From Cyanobium sp. NIES-981 (GTDB taxonomy: Bacteria > Cyanobacteriota > Cyanobacteriia > PCC-6307 > Cyanobiaceae), in the NCBI GenBank assembly GCA_945877595.1, contig CAMDVN010000018.1, forward strand, positions 1 through 40,467: a stretch of 40,467 nucleotides of DNA, written 5' to 3'. The notes under the pieces were generated by a model that made no database searches, was not told the origin of the DNA, and was given only the letters and a program-made list of their open reading frames with translations. Of the stretch, positions 16,079 to 24,240 are shown piece after piece (position 1 is the first letter of the stretch; each line of letters begins with the position of its first letter). The position numbers and the translations under genes are program-made.

Positions 16079-17137
16079 TCAGGGTGAGCATTGCAACCGT
16101 TGTCTCCTCCAGGGGTCAAGGATGTCGTGGATCAGGATCTCACGCACAGCAACCTGCACGCACACAGCCAGAGGCAGTGCCAACAGCAAACCAAGCGGTC
16201 CAAACACGACGGTGAAGACCAGCTGGGCGGTGAGGGTGAGCCCGGGCAGAAGTTTGAGTTGATGATGCATCACCGAGGGGGTGATCACATAACTCTCCAA
16301 GTTCTGGACGCAGACGTAGAGCAATAGCACCGCCACCGACTTCCACGGACTCTCCAGCAGAGCGACTGACATCGGGAAGATGGTGCTCAGGGTTGGGCCC
16401 ACGTTGGGAATGATGTTGAGCAGCCCAGCCAGAACTGCGTTGGCGGCCACAAGCTTCACGCCGAGGAGCGAAAGACCGATCGCCGCCAGGGTGCCCACAC
16501 ACAACGAACTGATCAACACCCCCAGCATCCAGGCACTGAGGGCATCGCCGCACTGCATTAGCACCTGCCGGAAACGCCGCCGGTAGAAGGACGGGACCAG
16601 CAGCACAGCCACCTCGCGGTAGGCACTGGGCTGGCTTGAAACCATCAACGCCACCGCCACCACAAACAGGCTCTGCAACAGCCCGGTACCCATGTTTCCT
16701 GCCCACCCAAGTAGGCGAACTGCGCCTCCCCCAAGCCCTGCAGGGGGCTGGCGAAGCGACTCGCGAAGCCAAGCAATGCCGGCGTCCTCTCGCCCGTAGA
16801 GCATTTGGCTGCCCTGGGACATGCCCTCGCGAAGCAAGTTGACGAGTTCGCTGGCTGCGACCGGCAACTTGGCAACCAATTGGCCAAATTGGCCAATAAA
16901 AGGAGGAATCACTGCGGTGGCTACCACCACTGCCAAAAGGCCCACAAGCAGGAGGGCCAGCCCGAGGGCCAGGGGCCTAGGACACCGCAGCCTTCGACGG
17001 ATCCAGCCCACCAACGTGCACAGCGCCATGGCCACCACCACGGAGCTGAACAGGTGAATCAGGCTGTCCCGCAGGCTCCAGAGCAAGACCAGCGCTGCCA
17101 ATAGCGCGATGAGCCCGAGCCATTGACCAAATTTCAT
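16079..17137 (-). CDS. AI-2E family transporter (permease), first of two
   Basis: A 352-residue member of the same permease family. The N-terminus MKFGQWLGLIALLAALVLLW gives the first helix. Later signatures are GLLNIIPNVGPTLSTIFPMS and NLESYVITPSVMHHQLKLLP. VFGPLGLLLALPLAVCVQVA ends the membrane domain. The ATG at 17137 is preferred because it starts directly at the first helix. An in-frame ATG at 17209 would add 24 soluble residues and overlap psb28. Substrate unknown. The position just downstream of psb28 is probably operon packing rather than function. Confidence 0.88.
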   Translation of the reverse strand: MKFGQWLGLIALLAALVLLWSLRDSLIHLFSSVVVAMALCTLVGWIRRRLRCPRPLALGLALLLVGLLAVVVATAVIPPFIGQFGQLVAKLPVAASELVNLLREGMSQGSQMLYGREDAGIAWLRESLRQPPAGLGGGAVRLLGWAGNMGTGLLQSLFVVAVALMVSSQPSAYREVAVLLVPSFYRRRFRQVLMQCGDALSAWMLGVLISSLCVGTLAAIGLSLLGVKLVAANAVLAGLLNIIPNVGPTLSTIFPMSVALLESPWKSVAVLLLYVCVQNLESYVITPSVMHHQLKLLPGLTLTAQLVFTVVFGPLGLLLALPLAVCVQVAVREILIHDILDPWRRQRLQCSP

Positions 17138-17174
17138 CGCTGATTCCTCACTCGATCGCACCGAGGCCAGATCC

Positions 17175-17552
17175 TCAGGTGTTGTCGTCGGCTGCTGGGC
17201 CGTCGTCATCGCCCGGGCTTCCGGAAAAGCCCAGGGCGTTGCTGTCGGCGTAGCGCTGGGCAAAGCGCATGAACCGGTCAAAGTCTTCGGTGCTTTTCCA
17301 GGTGTAGGTGGCTTCCAGGGCGCTGGCCTTGCCGTTGACGAAGCGGGCTTTGACCTCGCGGGTCACAAGCTCACCCTCCTCATCCAGCATGAACATGCCG
17401 GTGATGTCACCCACCGCATTCGGGGCCAGGGCATCCGGCTCCTCAAAGACAAAAATCGCCTGGCCGGTCCGACCGTCACGCGAGCGTGTCATGCGGATGT
17501 CGGGCACCACAGGTTCATCCACGCCGCGGAAGAACTGAATGGCCGCGCCCAT
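17175..17552 (-). CDS. psb28: Photosystem II assembly protein Psb28
   Basis: A 125-residue soluble thylakoid-peripheral protein that binds PSII assembly intermediates containing CP47 and protects or supports assembly and repair. The family core is evident: [20 protein letters not shown], then the [20 protein letters not shown] helix near the end. The tail from about residue 110 ([12 protein letters not shown]) is acidic and not conserved. The ATG at 17552 matches the usual MGAAIQFF start. It lies 23 bp downstream of mnmH on the same strand. Confidence 0.95.
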   Translation of the reverse strand: MGAAIQFFRGVDEPVVPDIRMTRSRDGRTGQAIFVFEEPDALAPNAVGDITGMFMLDEEGELVTREVKARFVNGKASALEATYTWKSTEDFDRFMRFAQRYADSNALGFSGSPGDDDGPAADDNT

Positions 17553-17575
17553 GGGAATCGTCCGAAAAACAGATC

Positions 17576-18613
17576 CTAAGAGTTGCCCCAGCACTCACCG
17601 CTTTCCCAGTTGAACAAGTGGGTGGCCAGGGGGCCATCGCCCAGCTGGTCACTGGGCAGGCTGAACAGCACGTCGGGCTGGCGTTTGGCCAGCTCATGGT
17701 CGTAGCAACGGTCGTAATAATCGAGCATCTGCCGACAGGCCTCAGCCCAGTCGCTGCGCTCAATCGCCTCCAGGGCCGTAGCCGTGCGCTGGGGGCCAAG
17801 CCTCCTGGCAATTCGACTGGTGGCCTCCCGCAAGGCCTCTTGACCCTGATCCCCGTAAACGACCACAAGGCGTTCGACCCGCTCCTCCAGGGGACGCTGC
17901 AACTCCACCACAGGTGCGCGTTGCATCTGAGACCAAAGGCCAGCAGGGATGCGGCAGCGACCCACCTGGGCGCTTTCGGCCTCAAGCCAGATCGGCTGAC
18001 GGTCAGCCAGCTGATGGAGCTCCACGGCCAGCCTGTTTTCGAAGTGCTCGCTGCTCGGTTGTTCGGGCAGGCCCAGGCCTCCAAAGCTGCTTCCCCGGTG
18101 CTGGGCGAGTCCCTCCAGATCGATCACAGCTGAGCCCAGTGCCTCAAGCTGCAGCAAAATGTCGGTTTTGCCACAGCCGGTGCGTCCGCCGAGCAACAGC
18201 AGTGGCCACGGCTGCTCAAAGCGCTCCAGCACCCAGTGGCGAAAGGCCTTGTAGCCGCCCTCGAGCCGATGGTGGGGCAGCTCCAACCCACCGGCAAGCC
18301 AGCCCACGCTGGCTGAGCGCATCCCGCCGCGCCAGCAGTACAGCCGCAGGGGTTGATCGCTGGTCTCGGCGATCAACCCCAACTGCCCAGCGAGGGTTCC
18401 GAGCCGCGGGCCCACCAATTCGAGACCAAGCTGAACGGCCTGCTGGCGGCCCTGCTGCTTGTAGGCGATGCCCACCTGCGCTCGCTCAGCATCGGAAAAG
18501 AGGGGAAGGTTGATCGCCCCAGGGATGTGACCTTGCCGGTACTCGGCTGGTGCGCGCACATCCACCAGCGGCCCGACCCCGACCAGAAACGAAGCGATGG
18601 TTTCAACTGACAT
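17576..18613 (-). CDS. mnmH: tRNA 2-selenouridine synthase / geranylthiotransferase (MnmH/SelU)
   Basis: A 345-residue enzyme that converts wobble 2-thiouridine in certain tRNAs to selenouridine via a geranylated intermediate. An N-terminal rhodanese domain (residues 1-125) carries [20 protein letters not shown] and the active-site Cys93 in [12 protein letters not shown]-terminal P-loop domain has [13 protein letters not shown] (Walker A, 142-150), followed by [16 protein letters not shown], a conserved family stretch. The protein is slightly shorter than the roughly 360 residues usual for the family. Selenophosphate synthase (selD) is not in the window. The ATG at 18613 faces gun4 with 36 bp between starts. 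Confidence 0.92.
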   Translation of the reverse strand: MSVETIASFLVGVGPLVDVRAPAEYRQGHIPGAINLPLFSDAERAQVGIAYKQQGRQQAVQLGLELVGPRLGTLAGQLGLIAETSDQPLRLYCWRGGMRSASVGWLAGGLELPHHRLEGGYKAFRHWVLERFEQPWPLLLLGGRTGCGKTDILLQLEALGSAVIDLEGLAQHRGSSFGGLGLPEQPSSEHFENRLAVELHQLADRQPIWLEAESAQVGRCRIPAGLWSQMQRAPVVELQRPLEERVERLVVVYGDQGQEALREATSRIARRLGPQRTATALEAIERSDWAEACRQMLDYYDRCYDHELAKRQPDVLFSLPSDQLGDGPLATHLFNWESGECWGNS

Positions 18614-18649
18614 AGTGTCCCCTACCTGGCTGATCTCTGAGCCCATCCC

Positions 18650-19408
18650 ATGCTCTCCGGTCCACCGGTCACTGCTGCCGACACTGCCGTCACCGCCGAG
18701 CAGCTCCTGGAGCGTTTTGTGGCGGCCACTGGTCGGCAGCGACGTGTGTTGTTGCCCCAGCTGGAGCAGCAGCGTGAGGCGCTTCTCCCCCTGATCCCCG
18801 ATCAGCTTGATCAGCTTGATCCAACCGGTGACGACTGGGTCGCCGGAACCTTGATTCAGTTGATGCTGAATCAAGGTGACACACCCACCGGTCAGGCATG
18901 GCAAGAGCGTCACCCGGAGGGCTGGCTGGCGACCAGCTCAGCGGTCGGTGTGGCCTACACCGCGTTGCAGGCGGCCTTGGCTGCCCAAGAGTTTGAAGAA
19001 GCCGACCGGATTACGAGTGCCCTGCTGCGTCGGCTGGCCGGATCGGCCGCTGAGAGCCGTGGCTACGTGTACTTCAGCGAAGTGCCCCCGATGTCTGGAG
19101 CCGACCTCGACACGCTGGATCGACTGTGGGTTTGCTATTCCCAGGGCCGCTTCGGTTTTTCGATACAAGGCAAGCTTCTGCGGAGCTGCAATGGTCGTTG
19201 GGAGCAGCTCTGGGCCCGGCTTGGCTGGAAGCTGAGTGGCATTTGGACCCGGTATCCCAGTGCCTTCACCTGGTCTCTGCAGGCGCCAGACGGCCACATG
19301 CCCCTGATCAACCAACTGCGCGGCGTTCGTCTGATGGACGCCCTGCTGAACCACCCCGCCCTGCAGCAACGCATCAATGCAGCTGGGCCTGGGGTGATGG
19401 GGCGATAG
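18650..19408 (+). CDS. gun4: GUN4 tetrapyrrole-binding protein
   Basis: A 252-residue activator of magnesium chelatase that binds protoporphyrin IX and Mg-protoporphyrin, directing tetrapyrroles towards chlorophyll. An N-terminal helical bundle (residues 1-95) precedes the GUN4 core. The core holds LQAALAAQEFEEADRITSAL, DLDTLDRLWVCYSQGRFGFS and the C-terminal WTRYPSAFTWSLQAPDGHMP. Porphyrin contacts come from the last two segments. A 9-bp direct repeat within codons 51-56 encodes DQLDQL. The start codon is 36 bp from the divergent mnmH start, so their promoters must overlap. Confidence 0.93.
   Translation: MLSGPPVTAADTAVTAEQLLERFVAATGRQRRVLLPQLEQQREALLPLIPDQLDQLDPTGDDWVAGTLIQLMLNQGDTPTGQAWQERHPEGWLATSSAVGVAYTALQAALAAQEFEEADRITSALLRRLAGSAAESRGYVYFSEVPPMSGADLDTLDRLWVCYSQGRFGFSIQGKLLRSCNGRWEQLWARLGWKLSGIWTRYPSAFTWSLQAPDGHMPLINQLRGVRLMDALLNHPALQQRINAAGPGVMGR
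18800..18817 (+). repeat. 9-bp in-frame direct repeat in gun4
   Basis: Two copies of GATCAGCTT (18800-18808 and 18809-18817), followed by a partial GATCC, encode DQL-DQL in the N-terminal helical domain of GUN4. It is one of several short duplications in this window. Confidence 0.85.
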
Positions 19409-19438
19409 GGTCAAATCAACGGCTGCGGATCCGACTCA

Positions 19439-19906
19439 GTGTCCCTGCGTTGGTTCGATTACATCACGCCCTCCACCTTGCAGCTGGCCCCTTTGTTGGA
19501 GCTGCTGCTGGAGCCAATTCGCTGCCGGCATCTGCAGGCCGAGTTGCACCTTGGCCTGCAAGAGGTGCTCGTGAACGCCGTACGGCATGGCAATGGCTGT
19601 GACCCAGGCAAATGCCTCAGGATTCGGCGCATCGAAGCTCCCAACTGGTGGATCTGGCAGGTCCAAGATGAGGGACCAGGGGTCCCTTCGCTGTGCCGTT
19701 GCAACGGCCTGCCTGCTCGGCATGACGCGCCCTCAGGCCGTGGTCTGTTCCTGATTCACCACTGTTTTGATGACGTGCGTTGGAGCCGGCGTGGCAACCG
19801 CCTGCAGGTGGCCGCCAGCCGATCGCGGCTGCCCCTCAACCCAATCGATGGGGTCATGGCTGCGGCCAGCCTGGTCAGTGGTGGCTTGGGCAACCGGGAT
19901 CGCTGA
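19439..19906 (+). CDS. Anti-sigma-factor-type ATPase (GHKL, RsbW-like)
   Basis: A 155-residue single-domain histidine-kinase-like ATPase. The N box is GLQEVLVNAVRHGN (about residues 39-52), the G1 box is VQDEGPGVP, and the G2 box is SGRGLFLIHHCFDD. This is the architecture of RsbW/SpoIIAB anti-sigma kinases, which bind ATP and control sigma factors or anti-anti-sigma proteins. No partner (STAS protein or sigma factor) is adjacent, so the target is unknown. The start is GTG at 19439, 30 bp after gun4, with no strong Shine-Dalgarno. The last 32 bp overlap the convergent gene ending at 19875. Confidence 0.87.
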   Translation: MSLRWFDYITPSTLQLAPLLELLLEPIRCRHLQAELHLGLQEVLVNAVRHGNGCDPGKCLRIRRIEAPNWWIWQVQDEGPGVPSLCRCNGLPARHDAPSGRGLFLIHHCFDDVRWSRRGNRLQVAASRSRLPLNPIDGVMAAASLVSGGLGNRDR

Positions 19907-20189
19907 CCTCTCCTTTGAGCCAACCGAGGGCATGCTCCAGCAGCTCCACGGCCTGCTGCCTGGCGGCCGTTGGCTTCAAACGGGCGGGTTCATCGCTCTG
20001 CAGCAACATCACCAGGGCTGAGGCGAGCTGCTCGGCCCCACGACGGGACCGTTGGTGCTTCAGGGCATGCCACTGGCGGTCGCCGATGCTCAGCAGTCGT
20101 TGGAGCTCTACCGCTGCTTCTGGGGCCCCAGTGGGCCAATCGTTGGGCCGGTCACTCACGCGGTAGGTGGGGATGGGGGTCGGGGCCAT
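19875..20189 (-). CDS. Conserved hypothetical protein, probably picocyanobacterial
   Basis: A 104-residue soluble, mostly helical protein. After a short N-terminus (MAPTPIPTYRVSDRPNDWPT) come three helices: APEAAVELQRLLSIGDRQWH, KHQRSRRGAEQLASALVMLL and the C-terminal RQQAVELLEHALGWLKGE. I do not recognise a named family but believe homologs exist in related genomes. The ATG at 20189 is chosen; the longer frame would run into the divergent gene. It overlaps the 3' end of the GHKL ATPase gene by 32 bp. Confidence 0.62.
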   Translation of the reverse strand: MAPTPIPTYRVSDRPNDWPTGAPEAAVELQRLLSIGDRQWHALKHQRSRRGAEQLASALVMLLQSDEPARLKPTAARQQAVELLEHALGWLKGEVSDPGCPSHH

Positions 20190-20237
20190 CCTGGCGTGAG
20201 TGCAACGCAGGCTGTGTTTCGTTTTCGCCCTGAACGC

Positions 20238-20480
20238 CCGATGCGGCGGCCACCGATTGCATTGCTGCATCAGCTGGCTGCGCTGTTGACCTTGCCCGGG
20301 CTGGCAAAGCAGGGCAGTGGCGTCAGCGGGCGCCGGGCTCAGCAACGGCTGGCCCTGGCCCAACGTCTGCTTGACCCCCTGCCCCTTGGGCTCCGGACAC
20401 CGGTTGCTGCGGAGCGCTTCTGGGTGATCATGCGCTGGGGCGGTGCCGGGATGCTGCTGGCCTGGCTATTGCGACGCTGA
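20238..20480 (+). CDS. Small basic hypothetical protein with C-terminal hydrophobic segment
   Basis: An 80-residue protein starting MRRPPIALLHQLAALLTLPG, with an Arg/Gln/Leu-rich middle and a C-terminal hydrophobic segment (WVIMRWGGAGMLLAWLLRR) that may touch the membrane. A GTG at 20196 would add 14 residues but leave only 6 bp to the divergent gene's ATG, so the ATG at 20238 is preferred. It ends 5 bp before the stop of the convergent methyltransferase. No family recognised. Confidence 0.55.
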   Translation, partial: PMRRPPIALLHQLAALLTLPGLAKQGSGVSGRRAQQRLALAQRLLDPLPLGLRTPVAAERFWVIMRWGGAGMLLAWLLRR

Positions 20481-20485
20481 GGGGA

Positions 20486-21544
20486 TCAGAGTGGTTTGCG
20501 GGCACTCCAGACCCTCGTCATGAAGTGTGATTCGGCTGCAATCGCTATGAAACCGGCGGCGGCCAGGCGAGCGTCGATGTCATCACTGATGTAATCGCGG
20601 TAGTAGGGCTCGTGGAAGAAGCGGCGGAAATTGTCCATCACAACCTGGAACTGGGGGGAATCGGCCAGCTGCACTGAATCGGCCAGCAGCAACACCCCCC
20701 CTGGCTCCAAGAGCCTGTAGCAATCGTTGATCACGTGCTGACGAGCTTCAGCCGGCAATTCATGGAACAGAAACACACAGGTGATCCCCTGAACGCTGCC
20801 GTTGGCAAAGGGCATGGTCTCGGCATTGCCCTGCACCAGCTGGGGTAGCTCGCCTGGGATCTGGCTGAGCCATTGGTTGGCCTGGCGCAGGTAGGCGGTG
20901 GAGAGGTCAAGCCCCACCAGCTGTACCGAGGGAAGGGCTCCACGGATCTGACGCAGGGTGCGCCCAGTGCCTGTGGCCACATCGAGCACGCGGATCTGGG
21001 CGGCTGGTCGGTTGGCAAAGGCCTTGAGACCTCGCACCAAGGGAGCGAGGATCCTGCGGCGCATCGGATCGGCGGTGCCGTTGAAGAGAATTTCCACCTG
21101 AAGGTCATAGAGCGAGGCGGAGTGGTCGCTCAGGTACCCATCGGTTTGGTGGTGAAAATTCTGCAGGTAATAATCGGGGTAATTGGACGGATCGATGTTG
21201 CGGGGAAGGTCACGCACCTGACGCTGGCTGCGGCGCATCCAGGTGCGCGGCGTGTCGAGCCACACCAGGGGATAGCGAGCAGCCCAGTCAAGCCATGGGG
21301 CATCAAACAGCAGCGAAGCGGGATAGGTGCCCCGCTCGGCCTCCTCCCAGTCACGCTCGTGGAGGGCATCCATCGCATGGCGCAATTGGCGCAGCACCTC
21401 GGGGGAGACGGGCAGGGTTTTTGGGGCCCCCTCGGGGGCCACCAAGTTCATCAACCGGGTGCTGGCTTCCTTGTGAACCAGGCCGAGAACTCCTTTTCCC
21501 TGCTGCAGAGTCTGGTAGGCCAGCTTGGTTAGCGGATCGGCCAT
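20486..21544 (-). CDS. SAM-dependent methyltransferase (class I)
   Basis: A 352-residue protein. The C-terminal half is a class I methyltransferase domain with motif I VLDVATGTGRTLRQIRG (about residues 190-206). The acidic loop is in VGLDLSTAYLRQAN, post-I/II is GNAETMPFANGSVQGITCVF, and a post-motif is LLEPGGVLLLADSV. The N-terminal 150 residues are a separate region containing NYPDYYLQNFHHQTDGYLSD. They resemble an extension seen in cyanobacterial UbiE/MenG-like paralogs. The substrate (quinone, lipid or pigment) cannot be deduced. The start MADPLTK at 21544 is well placed. Confidence 0.88.
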   Translation of the reverse strand: MADPLTKLAYQTLQQGKGVLGLVHKEASTRLMNLVAPEGAPKTLPVSPEVLRQLRHAMDALHERDWEEAERGTYPASLLFDAPWLDWAARYPLVWLDTPRTWMRRSQRQVRDLPRNIDPSNYPDYYLQNFHHQTDGYLSDHSASLYDLQVEILFNGTADPMRRRILAPLVRGLKAFANRPAAQIRVLDVATGTGRTLRQIRGALPSVQLVGLDLSTAYLRQANQWLSQIPGELPQLVQGNAETMPFANGSVQGITCVFLFHELPAEARQHVINDCYRLLEPGGVLLLADSVQLADSPQFQVVMDNFRRFFHEPYYRDYISDDIDARLAAAGFIAIAAESHFMTRVWSARKPL

Positions 21545-21718
21545 GGTGGCAGGAGCGGGAAAACCCGTAGCAATGCACCCATTTCAACGGATCAGGCGGG
21601 GCCAGCGTGATCCCTGGAGCAGGGGGATCAACCCGTAAGAACCGTGAAGACCCTCAATCGGCTCCCAGCCACACCAGGCTGCTGGATCAGAATTTTTGTG
21701 GATTCCTGAGCTTCTGCC

Positions 21719-21985
21719 ATGACCGGAATCAACCTCCCCCTGCCAGCCAATGCTGCAGATCAGGACGGGCCAGCCCCGCGGCGTCCTGATCCTGAATTCC
21801 AAACCTGGGCGCTCCAACACCAGCGAGAGCGCCGGCGCCATGCCGCTGAGCTGGCCCAGATCACCCAACACCATGACCTCAACCCCGCCGGCAATGCGGT
21901 GCATCAGCTGCAGGCCTGGGCCGCGCGCCAGGCGCGGCACAAACATCTTCACGACAGTGCCATGGCTCAGATGAGGTCACATTGA
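21719..21985 (+). CDS. Small Gln/His/Arg-rich hypothetical protein
   Basis: An 88-residue frame with an ATG at 21719. The sequence is rich in Arg, His, Gln and Ala (QTWALQHQRERRRHAAELAQ and LQAWAARQARHKHLHDSAMA) and would be helical and basic. I do not recognise it. It fills a gap between the methyltransferase and the glnA 3' end, and its 3' end is 7 bp before the tandem repeat that begins at 21993. It may be a lineage-specific gene or a chance frame. Confidence 0.42.
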   Translation: MTGINLPLPANAADQDGPAPRRPDPEFQTWALQHQRERRRHAAELAQITQHHDLNPAGNAVHQLQAWAARQARHKHLHDSAMAQMRSH

Positions 21986-21992
21986 GACTCTT

Positions 21993-22041
21993 GAAATCAA
22001 ACCCCTGAAATCAAACCCCTGAAATCAGGCCCCTGAGATCA
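21993..22041. repeat. 14-bp tandem repeat at the glnA 3' end
   Basis: Units GAAATCAAACCCCT at 21993-22006 and 22007-22020 are identical. A third copy, GAAATCAGGCCCCT (22021-22034), has two changes. A partial fourth (22035-22041) includes the glnA stop codon (TCA, 22039-22041, read as TGA on the minus strand). The array therefore starts in the glnA stop region and extends into its 3' UTR. The period is not a multiple of 3. Confidence 0.92.
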
Positions 22042-23457
22042 GGCGTCGTAGTACATCACGAACTCGTGGGGGTGGGGCCGCTGGCGCAGCTGCTGCACCT
22101 CCTCGTATTTGAGGGCGATCCAGTTGTTGATGAAGTCGTCGGTGAAGACGCCTCCTGCCAGTAAGTAGTCCTTGTCGGCATCGAGCGCCTCCAGGGCGCC
22201 ATTGAGGGAGGAGGGCACCGTTGAGATCCTGGCCAGTTCTTCAGCGGTGAGCTCAAAAAGGTCGACGTCAGTCCCATTGCCCGGGTCGATCTGGTTCTTG
22301 ATGCCATCGATGCCGGCCATCAACATGGCGGCAAAGCCGAGGTAGGGATTGGAGAGTGCGTCGCCGGAGCGAAACTCAAGGCGCTTGGCCTTCGGGTTTG
22401 GGCCTGTAAGCGGAATGCGCACCGCTGCTGAGCGGTTGCCCTGGGAATACACCAGGTTGACCGGGGCCTCAAAGCCGGGCACCAGTCGCTTGTAACTGTT
22501 GGTGGTTGGGTTGGTGAAGGCCAGAAAACTCGGCGCATGCTTGAGCAGGCCTCCGATGTACCACCGGGCCGTTTGAGAGAGGTTGGCGTAGGTACCCTCA
22601 CCGAAAAACAGAGGGTTGCCACCCTTCCAAAGGCTTTGGTGCACGTGCATGCCACTGCCGTTATCGGCAAACACCGGCTTGGGCATAAACGTCGCAGTTT
22701 TGCCATATTTTTTGGCGACGTTGCGCACCACATATTTGTAGATCATGACGTTGTCAGCTGCGCTGATCAGCTCGGCAAACTTGATGCCGAGTTCATGCTG
22801 GGCCGTGGCCACCTCATGGTGCTGTTTCTCGATCGGTACTCCGAGGCTGCCCATGGTGAGCAGCATCTCGCTGCGCATGTCTTGAAGGGTGTCATTGGGG
22901 GTGACGGGGAAATAGCCCTCCTTCAATTGAATTTTGTAGGCGAGGTTGCCGCCGTCCTCAAGCCGTGCTGTGTTCCAGGGGGCTTCGATCGAATCAACGC
23001 TGTAGAAGCTGCTGCCTGAGCCCGAGCTGTAGCGCACATCATCGAACACGAAAAATTCGGGTTCGGGGCCAAAAAAGGCCGTGTCGGCAATGCCCGTGGA
23101 GCCCAGATACTCAAGGGCCTTCTGGGCCAGAGCCCGCGGACAGCGGCCGTAGGGCTGGCCGCTGCGCGGTTCCTGAATCGAGCAAATCAGGCTGAGGGTC
23201 TTGTGGCTGTAAAAGGGGTCAATCCAGGCGGTGTTGGGGTCGGGCACCATGGCCATGTCCGACTCGTTAATGGCTTTCCAGCCGCGAATCGAGGAGCCGT
23301 CGAAGGCCACGCCCGCCGTGAACGCATCGGAATCGAGCAGGTCCTCACACACGGTGAGGTGCTGCCATTTGCCATGCAGATCCACAAACTTGAGATCGAC
23401 CAGCTCGATCCCGTCGTCTTTGATCAGGCGAAGGATGTCTTGGGCTGTTTTGGCCAT
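22039..23457 (-). CDS. glnA: Glutamine synthetase, type I
   Basis: A 472-residue GSI enzyme that makes glutamine from glutamate, ammonia and ATP, the entry point of nitrogen assimilation. Motifs are [20 protein letters not shown] near residue 55, [11 protein letters not shown] near 125, and the ATP-site [19 protein letters not shown] near 258. [20 protein letters not shown] is near 310 and the C-terminus is HEFVMYYDA. The usual adenylylation tyrosine region reads [11 protein letters not shown], with Phe where the regulated Tyr would be. This fits cyanobacterial enzymes, which are controlled by small inactivating proteins instead. An NtcA-type promoter precedes it. A 14-bp tandem repeat overlaps its stop codon. 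Confidence 0.97.
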   Translation of the reverse strand: MAKTAQDILRLIKDDGIELVDLKFVDLHGKWQHLTVCEDLLDSDAFTAGVAFDGSSIRGWKAINESDMAMVPDPNTAWIDPFYSHKTLSLICSIQEPRSGQPYGRCPRALAQKALEYLGSTGIADTAFFGPEPEFFVFDDVRYSSGSGSSFYSVDSIEAPWNTARLEDGGNLAYKIQLKEGYFPVTPNDTLQDMRSEMLLTMGSLGVPIEKQHHEVATAQHELGIKFAELISAADNVMIYKYVVRNVAKKYGKTATFMPKPVFADNGSGMHVHQSLWKGGNPLFFGEGTYANLSQTARWYIGGLLKHAPSFLAFTNPTTNSYKRLVPGFEAPVNLVYSQGNRSAAVRIPLTGPNPKAKRLEFRSGDALSNPYLGFAAMLMAGIDGIKNQIDPGNGTDVDLFELTAEELARISTVPSSLNGALEALDADKDYLLAGGVFTDDFINNWIALKYEEVQQLRQRPHPHEFVMYYDA

Positions 23458-23498
23458 GACCGGGGGCGCAGGGATACCGCCATGGGCGGTGTGGCCGG

Positions 23499-23541
23499 AA
23501 GGTAAGGAGCCCTCGCGCCGCCTTTGTGTATTTGTCGTAAC
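23499..23541 (-). promoter_or_regulatory. NtcA-activated promoter of glnA
   Basis: Read on the minus strand, GTT-N8-TAC (23541-23528; one mismatch to the NtcA consensus GTA-N8-TAC) is followed after 23 nt by TACCTT (23504-23499). That hexamer fits the -10 form TAN3T. This spacing is the classical layout of NtcA-dependent promoters, in which NtcA replaces the -35 box. The predicted transcript start is about 35 nt upstream of the glnA ATG. A direct repeat of GACAAATA overlaps the site. Confidence 0.62.
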
Positions 23542-23677
23542 TATTTGTCGGCTGACGGATCCGGTGCCGTTTCCGTAACCGTTTCTGTCAAATTCCCCAG
23601 ATCGCCAGCCTGGCCTGGGTTTCTATCATCTCAGCAGTGCTAGTTTCTCTCAGCAGCAGCGACGAAACGTCTCCGCC

Positions 23678-24199
23678 ATGCGCGATGCCATCTCCGGTCT
23701 GATCGGCCGCTATGACCAGCTCGGTCGCTATTTGGATCGGGACGCCATGGATCGCATGGCTGATTTCTACGCCGAAGCGGCCCAGCGGCTGGCAGCTGTG
23801 GAATTGATCAACCGCGAGGCCGCTGAGATTGTCCGGGAGGCGGCCCAACGTCTTTGGCTCGAAGATCCCGAGCTGATCCTGCCCGGGGGCAATGCCTATA
23901 CGACCCGCCGCCTCTCGGCCTGTTTGCGCGACATGGACTACTTCCTGCGCTACGCCAGCTACGCACTGGTGGCTGCCGACGTCACCATGCTCAACGAGCG
24001 GGTCCTCAATGGCCTCGACGACACCTACAAGAGTTTGGGTGTGCCCACCGGTCCCACCGTGCGCAGCATTGCCCTGCTTGCCGATGTGGTTTGCGAAAAA
24101 CTGGCTGAAGATGGTGTTGCCGGGCCGGATGCTGTGGTGAGGGCTCCCTTCGAGCACATCTGCCGTGGTCTGGCCGCCACCAACGTGCGGGCCCGTTGA
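23678..24199 (+). CDS. apcF: Allophycocyanin beta-18 subunit (core terminal emitter type)
   Basis: A 173-residue phycobiliprotein of the allophycocyanin core, where ApcF takes the place of one beta subunit next to the core-membrane linker. It contributes to energy transfer to photosystem II. The start MRDAISGLIGRYDQLGRYLD is ApcF-like. The phycocyanobilin-binding Cys82 is in ACLRDMDYFLRYASYALVAA, and Asn72 in PGGNAYTTRR is the methylated asparagine position. ApcB is possible but less likely, because ApcF proteins have the longer C-terminus seen here. It is divergent from glnA; 220 bp separate the start codons. Confidence 0.9.
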   Translation: MRDAISGLIGRYDQLGRYLDRDAMDRMADFYAEAAQRLAAVELINREAAEIVREAAQRLWLEDPELILPGGNAYTTRRLSACLRDMDYFLRYASYALVAADVTMLNERVLNGLDDTYKSLGVPTGPTVRSIALLADVVCEKLAEDGVAGPDAVVRAPFEHICRGLAATNVRAR

Positions 24200-24240
24200 T
24201 CGCCCCGTAATCTCCCCTGAACGTTCCAGATCCTGCCCCG

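Noticed and set aside
21993-22041. CRISPR array
   Set aside because: Repeats are 14 bp, directly adjacent with no spacers, and no cas gene is present.
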